From an uncultured Verrucomicrobiales bacterium (GTDB lineage Bacteria > Verrucomicrobiota > Verrucomicrobiia > Verrucomicrobiales > Akkermansiaceae), in NCBI GenBank assembly GCA_937969125.1, contig CALBVA010000063.1:1-10341 (forward strand): a DNA stretch of 10,341 nucleotides, given 5' to 3'. Shown one piece after another: positions 1 through 6,771 of the stretch. The position numbers were made by a program, and so were the translations under genes. Every line of letters starts with the position of its first letter. Positions within the stretch are counted from its first letter, which is position 1. The notes under the pieces were generated by a model that did no database searches, was not told the DNA's origin, and saw nothing but the letters and a program-made list of their open reading frames with translations.

Positions 1-99
1 GATCTCGCCCAGGATTTTTTTTCCTTCCGCGCGTTTCCCGTGATCGATGAGCCAATGGGAGTTCTCGGGAAGGGGTGTGATGGGAGATTCTTAAAATGA
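1..99. other. ambiguous gene edge, possible partial coding sequence
   Basis: Two readings are open to the window edge. On the plus strand frame 1 is open from base 1 to a TGA at 97-99 and could be the last 32 codons of a gene upstream of folB. On the minus strand a frame open from about 84 down to 1 encodes a peptide including PENSHWLIDHGKRAEGKKIL. That peptide looks more like real protein, with well-used codons, but a TAA lies just upstream and no ATG, GTG or TTG follows in frame. I cannot choose between a plus-strand C-terminus, a minus-strand N-terminus with an unusual start, and non-coding sequence. Confidence 0.25.
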
Positions 100-162
100 G
101 TCTGGGCCCTGCTCTTGAAATTCCAGTTTGGAAATCTGTCCGTCATCCGTCAGAGTGATCTC

Positions 163-525
163 ATGCCCGATCAGATCCTCATCCGCGGCCTCCAGCTCTC
201 CTGCCGCATTGGTGTGCCGAAGGAGGAGCGCGAATTCCGACAGACTCTCCGCGCTCACCTCACTCTCACCGTGGTGGATTTTCCGGACAATGATGCCCTT
301 GCCGGCACCGTCGATTATGCCGAAGTCTCGGAGCGGGTCCGCGATCTTGCCGGGGTGGGGGAGCGACTTCTCATCGAGACCCTCGCCCAGGAAATTGCAG
401 ATCTCATTCTTAATCAGTTCCCAGTCCTGAAAGTGAGGGTGGAATTGGAAAAATTCATTCTCCCCGAAACCGATTGGGTCGGTGTCGCTATCGAACGAGA
501 GGCCGAGAAATCTGATAAAATTTGA
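163..525 (+). CDS. folB: dihydroneopterin aldolase (FolB)
   Basis: FolB converts 7,8-dihydroneopterin to 6-hydroxymethyl-7,8-dihydropterin plus glycolaldehyde in cytosolic folate synthesis. The 120-residue product has the normal family length. It opens with ILIRGLQLSCRIGVPKEERE (5-24), carrying the conserved IGV and acidic residue near 21-22. It continues with RQ near 26, the TVDYAEV block (49-55, active-site Tyr52) and LIETLAQEIAD (70-80, pterin-binding Glu72). Near the C-terminus Lys97 in VELEKF matches the catalytic lysine, followed by VGVAIER. An in-frame TTG at 115 would add 16 residues, but family alignment favours the ATG at 163, which has a weak GAGTGA upstream. The next gene is an ECF sigma factor on the same strand, with no obvious functional link. 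The product assignment is firm. Confidence 0.93.
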   Translation: MPDQILIRGLQLSCRIGVPKEEREFRQTLRAHLTLTVVDFPDNDALAGTVDYAEVSERVRDLAGVGERLLIETLAQEIADLILNQFPVLKVRVELEKFILPETDWVGVAIEREAEKSDKI

Positions 526-596
526 ACACCGGACAGAGGAGGGTGTCCCTATTCCCAGCACCCGGGGGGCTTCACAGCTCTCCAGCCCAGCGAATA

Positions 597-1256
597 ATGT
601 CAGTCCATTCCTCTCGGCCCATTCCAGCACCTTCCGTGTCATCAGATCTCCCCACTCATTGCTCGCCCTCGGCCGCTTCCACCCCAGCGGATGTGGATCG
701 TGAACTCGTCCACCGGGCGCAGGAGGGTGATACCGCGGCTTTTGACGACCTTGTCGTGAAGTTCAGTCCCCGCCTCTATGGGATGATTTATCACATGACC
801 TCTAACAAGGAGGACACTCACGATCTCCTTCAGGATGTTTTCGCGAAGGCCTACCGCTCCCTGAAGCGCTTCCGGGGCAAGTCCACCTTCTACACCTGGA
901 TCTACGCCATCGCCACCAACATGACGCTGAACTTTCTGAAAAAAAGGAAGCGTCGCTCAACCTGGAGTCTCGATGACCTGGATTCCGGAATTCAGAATGA
1001 CGCCGCTATGGTGGACATCGGGCACGCTTCGAATCCCCGCCGACAAAGCGACGTCAACGAACTTCAAAAAAAATTGAACGAAGCAATGCAGACCTTGTCA
1101 GAAGATCACAGAGCCGTGGTCACCATGTTTGACATTCAGGGAATTCCCCATGCCGAAATCAGCAAAATCCTGCGGGTTTCCGAGGGCACCATTCGTTCCA
1201 GACTCTTTTATGCCCATCAACAACTGCAGGGCCACCTGACGGACTTCATCCGCTAA
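597..1256 (+). CDS. ECF-type RNA polymerase sigma factor
   Basis: This sigma-70 family factor directs RNA polymerase to a specific promoter set. The 219-residue product has only sigma2 and sigma4, the ECF layout. Residues 1-38 are a Ser/Pro-rich, probably disordered leader. Sigma2 spans about 46-118, with DLLQDVFAKAYRSLKRF (76-92) and FYTWIYAIATNMTLNFLKKR (98-117), matching regions 2.1-2.4. An acidic linker follows. Sigma4 spans about 157-210, with LSEDHRAVV (167-175) and the helix-turn-helix AEISKILRVSEGTIRSRLF (186-204). The start is uncertain: a TTG at 522 overlapping the folB stop would add 25 residues, and the real start could also be later, since the domain begins near residue 40. No clear ribosome binding site is seen. 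The membrane protein gene begins 27 bp downstream, so the two are probably cotranscribed. Confidence 0.9.
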   Translation: MSVHSSRPIPAPSVSSDLPTHCSPSAASTPADVDRELVHRAQEGDTAAFDDLVVKFSPRLYGMIYHMTSNKEDTHDLLQDVFAKAYRSLKRFRGKSTFYTWIYAIATNMTLNFLKKRKRRSTWSLDDLDSGIQNDAAMVDIGHASNPRRQSDVNELQKKLNEAMQTLSEDHRAVVTMFDIQGIPHAEISKILRVSEGTIRSRLFYAHQQLQGHLTDFIR

Positions 1257-1283
1257 CCCCCTCCCAAAAAATCCCCTCCGAAC

Positions 1284-1646
1284 ATGAGTGCCGACGAAGA
1301 AAAGATCAAAAGGATCATCAGCCTGAAACGATACGAAACTCCCCCTGAAGAATACTTTGAAGACTTCCTGCAGGAGTTTCAGCAACGCCGGAAAGCTGAC
1401 GCAGCTCGATGCTCACCGTTCCAAACCTTCCTCGAGCGAATAACCACCCGCTTCCGCGAGGCGGGATCGCTTAAATGGGTCGCTGGCATTGGCATTGCAT
1501 ACGCTGCAGTCATGGCCGCCCTACTCTTGTGGCCGGCTCACCATTCTTCCCCGGAGGATCCGAATCTCTCGCCGGCATCCTATGAGCCGGAGGTCAAGCC
1601 CACCCCGAAGCCAGATCCTTCCGCACCCGGAGTCCGCAAGTTCTAG
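1284..1646 (+). CDS. small single-pass membrane protein, putative partner of the ECF sigma factor
   Basis: I recognise no named family for this 120-residue protein. Residues 1-62 are charged and predicted helical. They include an LKRYETPPEEYFEDF motif (14-28) and a basic stretch RITTRFREAGSLK (52-64). A hydrophobic segment at about 65-83 (VAGIGIAYAAVMAALLLW) is a likely transmembrane helix. Residues 84-120 are Pro/Ser-rich, as in an extracytoplasmic or disordered tail, giving an N-in topology. It lies 27 bp after an ECF sigma gene and ends just before a terminator. That arrangement fits an anti-sigma factor or membrane tether. The zinc HxxxCxxC motif of ZAS-type anti-sigmas is absent, with only one cysteine (Cys43). 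Similar short proteins with an LKRxExPPxxYF block behind ECF genes come to mind from Verrucomicrobiota, but that is recollection. The anti-sigma role is inference. Confidence 0.75.
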   Translation: MSADEEKIKRIISLKRYETPPEEYFEDFLQEFQQRRKADAARCSPFQTFLERITTRFREAGSLKWVAGIGIAYAAVMAALLLWPAHHSSPEDPNLSPASYEPEVKPTPKPDPSAPGVRKF

Positions 1647-1672
1647 CGAGGTCTCATTCGCTTCCTTTTTCC

Positions 1673-1713
1673 AATGCCGCCTCGAAGCTTCTTCGAAGCG
1701 GCATTTCATTTTC
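1673..1713 (+). terminator. rho-independent terminator after the sigma/membrane-protein pair
   Basis: AATGCCGC (1673-1680) pairs with GCGGCATT (1698-1705). After one C/A mismatch, TCGAAG (1682-1687) pairs with CTTCGA (1691-1696) around a 3-nt loop. A moderately T-rich tail (TCATTTTC) follows. It lies 26 bp after the membrane-protein stop codon. The opposite strand lacks a T-run, so it should act on plus-strand transcripts. Confidence 0.7.
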
Positions 1714-1781
1714 TGGTCACTGCTGGCTGGTCCTGATCTTCGGTTCACGGATAGATTCTCCCATCCAGATTTACTAAACCC

Positions 1782-2195
1782 ATGCACCCCGCCTCCTTCT
1801 CTCTCCAGACCCACGGTAAAGGCACCTATGAAATCACCCGCGAAATTTCCCAGATCGTCTCCGAATCCGGAGTCTGCACCGGTACCGTCACCGTCTTCGT
1901 TCAGCACACCAGCGCCAGCCTCGTCATCATGGAAAATGCCGATCCCAGCGCTCGCACTGATCTCCACGCCTTCTTCGATCACCTCGTTCCGGAGGATACC
2001 CCGTATTTCATTCACACTTACGAAGGCCCGGATGACATGCCCTCCCACATTCGCATGGCCCTCACCCGCACCAGCGAGGTCATCCCCATCATCGATGGTC
2101 GCATGACCCTGGGTACATGGCAGGGGATCTTCCTTTTCGAGCATCGAGATCACTCCCACCAACGACGACTTGTCGTCATGGTCGCGGGAGATTGA
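1782..2195 (+). CDS. UPF0047/YjbQ-family protein (secondary thiamine-phosphate synthase-like)
   Basis: The 137-residue product is a full-length UPF0047 (YjbQ) protein. Family landmarks are HTSASLVIMEN (42-52), GPDDMPSHIRMAL (82-94), the GTWQGIFLFEHRD block (111-123) and a C-terminal RRLVVMVAG. The conserved His42, Asp84-Asp85, His89 and His121 are consistent with the metal-binding pocket suggested for the family. E. coli YjbQ has weak thiamine-phosphate synthase activity, which gives rise to the common product name, but the physiological role is unsettled. The ATG at 1782 gives the expected N-terminus; no Shine-Dalgarno is visible. It follows the terminator at 1673-1713, so it is probably transcribed alone, and it converges on the isomerase gene. 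Confidence 0.9.
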   Translation: MHPASFSLQTHGKGTYEITREISQIVSESGVCTGTVTVFVQHTSASLVIMENADPSARTDLHAFFDHLVPEDTPYFIHTYEGPDDMPSHIRMALTRTSEVIPIIDGRMTLGTWQGIFLFEHRDHSHQRRLVVMVAGD

Positions 2196-2240
2196 CCAAT
2201 CTTTCCTCGCTGCCTCCATTATGACTTCTAACAGAAGCAG

Positions 2241-2274
2241 GGCGAGAGAAGTCAGGTATGAAGGTGACCTCGCC
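2241..2274. repeat. bulged inverted repeat between convergent genes
   Basis: GGCGAG (2241-2246) and GTCA (2251-2254) pair with CTCGCC (2269-2274) and TGAC (2265-2268), leaving a 4-nt bulge and a 10-nt loop. It lies in the 239-bp gap (2196-2434) between the convergent UPF0047 and isomerase genes. Neither side has a T-run, so a classical terminator is not supported. I see nothing else convincing in that gap. Confidence 0.35.
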
Positions 2275-2434
2275 AAAGTGCTGCTTTTTGTTTCCGCCTG
2301 TGCGGGGATCTTTGATCACGAGGAAAGGCTCGAAGCCGGTTGAGAATCCTCTGGGATAGGCCGTCTTTGCTGGATTTCTAGGTGTCCGGTAAGTGTTCGC
2401 AAAAGCATCGATTTTATGTCGGGTTTTTCCCTCG

Positions 2435-3391
2435 TTAAATGCCCCTGTGTGGAAGGTGGGTTTGCAGGATCTTCGTCTCAGTGGTGGCGGTGAGGGGGGC
2501 GCCTCCACGCGGGAGGATGAGGAAGTCACCGGCGCGGAAAGTACGAGATTTTTCCGACTTCAGTTCGCCGCTGACCACTGTGATGATGCTGAAACGGTCA
2601 TCCGGGTTTTGGACGGTGGTATTGGAGGGGAGGTGCAATTGATTCACCACGAAGTATTCGCAGCTGGCGAGGGTGTTACCATCGGGCGTGTCCATCGCGG
2701 GTTCGAAGTCCTCAAAGTCGATGGACTTCATGGATTCCTCGATGTGAAGATCACGCGGCTTCCCATCCAGCCCCAAGCGGTTCCAGTCAAAGACGCGGTA
2801 GGTGGTGTCGGAGTTTTGCTGAATCTCGTAGATTAGGAATCCCGCCCCGATGGCGTGGAGGCGGCCGGAGGGGATGAAGATGGAGTCTCCCGGCTGCGGC
2901 TTCACGGCGTGGACCTTTTCGGCGACTGAGCCGTCATTGAGGGCTTCTTTAAATCCGCTGCGCGTCACGCCATGCTTAAAGCCGATGTAGAGTTGAGCTT
3001 CGGGATCACAATCGGCGATATACCACATTTCAGTCTTCGGCTCGCCGCCGAGCGAGGGCGCGAGGTCCGCAGGCGGGTGGACTTGGATGGAGAGATCATC
3101 GCGGGCGTCGAGGATTTTGATGAGGAGTGGGAAGCGGTCACCGGTGAGTTCTTCGCCGAAGATTTTTTCGCGATGATTCGTCCAGAGGTCGTGGAGGGAT
3201 TTGCCGGCCAGCGGACCGTCCGAGACGATGCTTTGCTCATCCTCGCGGTCGGTCATTTCCCAGGATTCACCGTAGGGTTGGTCATCCGGCAGGCTGCGCT
3301 GATAGGTCTCTGCCAATGAGCGTCCTCCCCAGATCCGGGTCATGTAGAGCGGCGAAAAGGTAATCGGTTCGGTGATTCCTGACTGATCCAT
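2435..3391 (-). CDS. manA: mannose-6-phosphate isomerase, class I
   Basis: This zinc enzyme interconverts fructose-6-phosphate and mannose-6-phosphate, feeding GDP-mannose and glycan synthesis or mannose catabolism. The 318-residue product matches the short, Bacillus-like type I form. Landmarks are the early RIWGG (19-23), GESWE (41-45), and SIQVHP (101-106), which supplies ligands Gln103 and His105. KTEMWY (119-124) supplies Glu121, and PSGRLHAIGAG (174-184) supplies His179, so all four expected zinc ligands are present. The C-terminal cupin half ends with GDFLILPRGGAPL (288-300). An in-frame ATG at 3427 would add 12 residues, but relatives begin about ten residues before the first conserved block, so I prefer 3391. 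Neither start has a clear ribosome binding site. It is divergent from ftsK. No metabolic neighbour specifies its role. Confidence 0.92.
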   Translation of the reverse strand: MDQSGITEPITFSPLYMTRIWGGRSLAETYQRSLPDDQPYGESWEMTDREDEQSIVSDGPLAGKSLHDLWTNHREKIFGEELTGDRFPLLIKILDARDDLSIQVHPPADLAPSLGGEPKTEMWYIADCDPEAQLYIGFKHGVTRSGFKEALNDGSVAEKVHAVKPQPGDSIFIPSGRLHAIGAGFLIYEIQQNSDTTYRVFDWNRLGLDGKPRDLHIEESMKSIDFEDFEPAMDTPDGNTLASCEYFVVNQLHLPSNTTVQNPDDRFSIITVVSGELKSEKSRTFRAGDFLILPRGGAPLTATTETKILQTHLPHRGI

Positions 3392-3562
3392 CAGTGGGAC
3401 GATGGGGGAATTGAACCCAGCGGGCAAGGTTCCAAAACGCCTCAGGTCGAGTTATCTAAGATTTGCTGATTATGTAGATCGCTTTAAGTTCCTCCTTGCT
3501 TCTGTGGCGGTCATTGTGAGACATTCCATCTCAAGAGGGTCCAAATCCTCAGCGACAAGACT

Positions 3563-6076
3563 ATGGCCAGACAGAATAAGGCAAGAAAACAGCAAGCGGT
3601 GCTGGAGAGGGAAGGTGGCCAGGAATTGGTTGGAATTGGGATGATTTTGGGAGGGCTGCTGTTGTTTGTCTCACTCATTCGCTACACTCCGGTGGACTTT
3701 GTGGACTGGAAATTAGTCGGGAGCTTTGCTCCGAAGGATGCCGTGGATGGACCCACTCAAAATCTCATCGGACCCATCGGGGCCCTTCTTGGACTCTTCG
3801 TGATCGGGCTTTTCGGAGCAGCGGCCTACCTCTTGGCCGCTGGTACGATCTGGCTCGGCGTGGCGATCGCCTGGTTTAAAAGCCGCCTCAGTACTCGCAC
3901 CATTCTCGGTTTCGGGGCTCTCATTCTCGCGAGTGCGGCTCTCTTTAATGTCCTCGGCCTCTTTAAAGGAATCGGCCAGGGCAGCTGGGCCGGCGGTGCG
4001 CTCGGCGAGGGTATCGGGAATTATCTTTTTAAAAGCCTCCTTGGCACGGCGGGTTCCGCGATTCTCCTGCTTGGAGCCTACCTCGCGGGCCTCATTCTTC
4101 TCACCGGCTGGCATCCGGTCGCTTTCCTGCGCTCGCTTAATAAACTCTCTCGCGAGAAATTCGCAGAGTGGCGCGAAGGCACTCTCGGACGTTCGGCGGC
4201 TCGTCCTCGTTTTTCCGGTGTCGAGCCAGAAGAAGCCGAGGTGGTGAAGCCCGCCCGCAAGCGCGCCAAGAAAAAAGCCGCCAAGAAGCCCGAGACCCCG
4301 GTGAGCGACGTTGACGGCGATGTCGCGGTCGAGGAAGACGGTCAGGCGGTGTTGCCACTGCGCTCGACTCCTGCTCCTCAGATCATCGATTCCTCACTCC
4401 GCAAAACTCCCATGGCGGAGATCGGCGCACGACCCTTCGAGCGTAAGAAGCCCGCCGGCCACACTGGTCTCAGTACCGAGGGCTTCGAGGACTACGAACT
4501 CCCGGGATTCGACCTGCTGGAGTATGATGAGAATGAAGAACCAGCCGAGGACTTCAGCGAGGAGTTACTCGCTCAGCAGGCCACGATCATCGAGACCTGC
4601 AAAGCCTTTGGCGTGGAGGTCACGGCAGGGGACATCACCCGTGGACCGACCATCACGCGCTACGAAATTTATCCTAGCACCGGTCTGCGCGTCAGCCGGA
4701 TCACGCAGCTGGAAGCGGATCTGGCCCGCGCCACGAAAGCGGAGCGCATTAACATCCTGGCTCCCATCCCCGGCAAGGACACCGTGGGCATTGAGATCGC
4801 CAATGACACCAAGGTCGCGGTGGCTCTCCGTGAGCTTTTGCAGGACGAGGCCTTCCGCAGTTCGAAGCGCAAGATCCCGCTTGCGCTTGGCAAGGACGTT
4901 TATGGAAACACCGTGGTCGGCGACCTTGCCGCCATGCCTCACTGCCTCGTCGCCGGTGCCACTGGTGCGGGTAAATCGGTCTGTATTAACTCCATCATTA
5001 CCTCGATCCTCTACAAATTCGGCCCTGATGAACTCCGCTTCATCATGGTCGATCCGAAGGTCGTGGAGATGCAGGTCTATGCCAAGCTGCCCCACCTCGT
5101 CGTTCCGGTCGTCACAGATCCGAAGCGCGTCGTCGGCGCCCTAAAGTGGTGCGTAAATGAGATGGAGCGTCGCTATAAGGTCTTCGCGAAACTCGGAGTG
5201 CGGAATTTTGATAGCTTCAATGCCCGGGTGCGTCCCGAGGAAGTGGAAGAGGAAAAGCTCACCGAGGAAGAGCAGGCTGATCTCGAATCGATCGTGGACG
5301 AGGAGGCGATCGAGTCCATGGCCCGCGCATTCCAGGATGGTGACATTGGCCCCGTGGCTGGTCCCGACGATGATGATGAGGATGAATTGGAAATTCCCGA
5401 TCGCTTCCCATACATCGTGGTGATCATTGATGAGCTGGCCGATCTCATGCAAACCGCGCCAGCCGATGTGGAGAGCAATATCGCCCGCATCGCGCAGAAG
5501 GCCCGTGCCGCCGGCATCCACCTCATCGTGGCAACTCAGACTCCGCGTGCCGATGTCGTCACCGGCATCATTAAGGCGAATATCCCCAGCCGTATTGCCT
5601 TCCAGGTTTCCTCCTCGCTCGATAGCCGCGTCATCCTCGATACCAAGGGTGCTGAGAAGCTCGTCGGAAAAGGAGACATGCTCTTCCTGCCTCCGGGGCA
5701 GGCGAAACTGGAGCGTGCCCAGGGTGCGTTTGTCTCTGATGAGGAGGTGGAGCAGATCGTGGGATTCTGTGCGAATCAGAGTGAGCAGAAATTTGAGGAG
5801 AGCATCCAACGCGTCATCGATGGTGGTGGTGGCGGAGGTGACGACGGCGAGGAGGAGGTCTCCGATGCTGATGAGGAAACGCTGGAGCGTTGTATCGAGG
5901 TCCTCCGCCAAGAGGGGAAGGCCAGCACCTCGCTCCTGCAGCGTCGACTTCGTCTCGGATACACTCGCGCGGCCCGCATGATCGATATTCTCGAAGCGCG
6001 CGGCATGGTCGGCCCCGGCGATGGCGCGAAGCCCCGCGAGGTTCTCCTGCCCGGTTGTGGTTCGGCAGGGGAGTGA
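3563..6076 (+). CDS. ftsK: DNA translocase FtsK (FtsK/SpoIIIE family)
   Basis: FtsK is a septum-anchored, ATP-driven DNA pump that clears chromosome termini from the closing septum and, in species with XerCD/dif, activates dimer resolution. The 837-residue product has an N-terminal membrane domain with helices near 22-40, 68-100 (possibly two), 112-133 and 158-182. A short, very basic linker follows (ARKRAKKKAAKKPE, 231-244). The alpha/beta motor has Walker A GATGAGKS (465-472), FIMVDPKVVEM (493-503), Walker B YIVVIIDELADLM (617-629) and ARIAQKARAAGIHLIVATQ (641-659). A Gly/acidic spacer (754-772) leads to a C-terminal winged-helix gamma domain (about 773-830), the DNA-orienting module. The linker is short, as in SpoIIIE rather than E. 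coli FtsK. An acidic insertion at about 556-613 is unusual. No Shine-Dalgarno precedes the ATG. Two genes follow closely on the same strand. Confidence 0.96.
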   Translation: MARQNKARKQQAVLEREGGQELVGIGMILGGLLLFVSLIRYTPVDFVDWKLVGSFAPKDAVDGPTQNLIGPIGALLGLFVIGLFGAAAYLLAAGTIWLGVAIAWFKSRLSTRTILGFGALILASAALFNVLGLFKGIGQGSWAGGALGEGIGNYLFKSLLGTAGSAILLLGAYLAGLILLTGWHPVAFLRSLNKLSREKFAEWREGTLGRSAARPRFSGVEPEEAEVVKPARKRAKKKAAKKPETPVSDVDGDVAVEEDGQAVLPLRSTPAPQIIDSSLRKTPMAEIGARPFERKKPAGHTGLSTEGFEDYELPGFDLLEYDENEEPAEDFSEELLAQQATIIETCKAFGVEVTAGDITRGPTITRYEIYPSTGLRVSRITQLEADLARATKAERINILAPIPGKDTVGIEIANDTKVAVALRELLQDEAFRSSKRKIPLALGKDVYGNTVVGDLAAMPHCLVAGATGAGKSVCINSIITSILYKFGPDELRFIMVDPKVVEMQVYAKLPHLVVPVVTDPKRVVGALKWCVNEMERRYKVFAKLGVRNFDSFNARVRPEEVEEEKLTEEEQADLESIVDEEAIESMARAFQDGDIGPVAGPDDDDEDELEIPDRFPYIVVIIDELADLMQTAPADVESNIARIAQKARAAGIHLIVATQTPRADVVTGIIKANIPSRIAFQVSSSLDSRVILDTKGAEKLVGKGDMLFLPPGQAKLERAQGAFVSDEEVEQIVGFCANQSEQKFEESIQRVIDGGGGGGDDGEEEVSDADEETLERCIEVLRQEGKASTSLLQRRLRLGYTRAARMIDILEARGMVGPGDGAKPREVLLPGCGSAGE

Positions 6077-6118
6077 TTCCGCTCTTTCAACTTCACCCTC
6101 TTCTTATAAGTCCCGGCC

Positions 6119-6718
6119 ATGTCCGAATCATCTGATCCCGCCGAACTCGAGGCTCTCTACGAAGCGCTCGAGGAGGCACAGGGAAATGATCAAGTCGCCA
6201 GTGCCTGTTTCATCTACGAAAACATTCTCACTATCGAAGAGACCGAGAATATCGGCGCGACTCTCCTTTACGTGACCGATCTCATCGATCTGGGAAACAT
6301 TGGACAAGCGGAAGCCACTCTCGTCCGAATCGAGGAACTCTGTGAGGATAATGAGGCGGGGGATCTCTGCATGTGGCATTCGGTTTCGGCTGATCTCCAC
6401 GCGCATGTCGGTCGTTACGAAGAAGCGATCGCAGCGTATCGGAAGGCCCACGAACTCGATACCAGCCGCGGTGACCTTCTCGCGCTGGCTGCCAATGCCG
6501 CCTTCCAAACCGGTGAGGCTGGTAAAGCGGAGTATCTCATCCGTGAGGCTCTGAAGTTCCCTTGTGAGCAGTCCGAGGTGCAGGCTGCGCTGGGCACCTA
6601 CCTCGCAGCGCAGCGTCGTTTCCAGGAAGCTACGGATGCTTTTAAGAAAGCCCTCTCGCTGGATGCGGAAAATACCTTCGCCGCCGAGTGGATCGAGGAC
6701 CTGGAGCAGCTGGTGTAG
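6119..6718 (+). CDS. tetratricopeptide-repeat (TPR) protein
   Basis: This acidic 199-residue protein is almost wholly helical repeats. Four TPR-like units can be placed at about 46-79, 83-116, 117-150 and 152-185. The clearest are GRYEEAIAAYRKAHELD (98-114), GEAGKAEYLIREALKF (132-147) and RRFQEATDAFKKALSLD (166-182). There is no signal peptide or membrane segment, so it is probably a cytosolic protein-interaction scaffold. It starts 42 bp after ftsK, which suggests cotranscription. A TATAAG hexamer lies 8 nt before the ATG, but no matching -35 was found and there is no Shine-Dalgarno. TPR folds give no specific function. A link to division or to the downstream peptidase is conjecture from position only. 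Confidence 0.85.
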   Translation: MSESSDPAELEALYEALEEAQGNDQVASACFIYENILTIEETENIGATLLYVTDLIDLGNIGQAEATLVRIEELCEDNEAGDLCMWHSVSADLHAHVGRYEEAIAAYRKAHELDTSRGDLLALAANAAFQTGEAGKAEYLIREALKFPCEQSEVQAALGTYLAAQRRFQEATDAFKKALSLDAENTFAAEWIEDLEQLV

Positions 6719-6734
6719 GAGGCCGTCATCGCTA

Positions 6735-6763
6735 TCGACGCTTCGCGAAAATCCCGCTAGCAT
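6735..6763 (+). promoter_or_regulatory. candidate promoter for the M42 peptidase gene
   Basis: TCGACG (6735-6740) and TAGCAT (6758-6763) are separated by exactly 17 bp, each matching four of six bases of the sigma-70 -35 and -10 consensus. The start codon is only 8 nt after the -10 hexamer, so the transcript would begin at or within a few bases of the ATG. This would give a leaderless or nearly leaderless message, consistent with the missing Shine-Dalgarno. It could also be chance. Confidence 0.4.
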
Positions 6764-6771
6764 CGTCCGCG

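Noticed and set aside
91..642. A 183-codon minus-strand open frame covering all of folB.
   Set aside because: It is antisense to a gene with intact FolB active-site motifs and shows no family of its own; a shadow of GC-rich codon bias.
1521..2276. A 251-codon minus-strand open frame across the UPF0047 gene.
   Set aside because: It crosses the hairpin terminator and a well-supported gene, and its peptide is low-complexity and unlike any known domain.
2176..2529. A minus-strand open frame overlapping the end of the isomerase gene and the convergent gap.
   Set aside because: It starts inside the isomerase gene in another frame and has no start codon in the gap. The isomerase C-terminus is complete without it.
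3390..3560. tRNA or tmRNA remnants: GGGTTCAATTCCC on the minus strand and GGGTCCAAATCC on the plus strand resemble T-loops.
   Set aside because: The T-stems do not pair over 5 bp, T55 is missing in the plus-strand copy, no acceptor stem or D arm fits, and the space is too short for tmRNA.
5141..5911. A 256-codon minus-strand open frame inside ftsK.
   Set aside because: It lies wholly opposite the FtsK motor domain, whose Walker motifs are intact; a codon-bias shadow.
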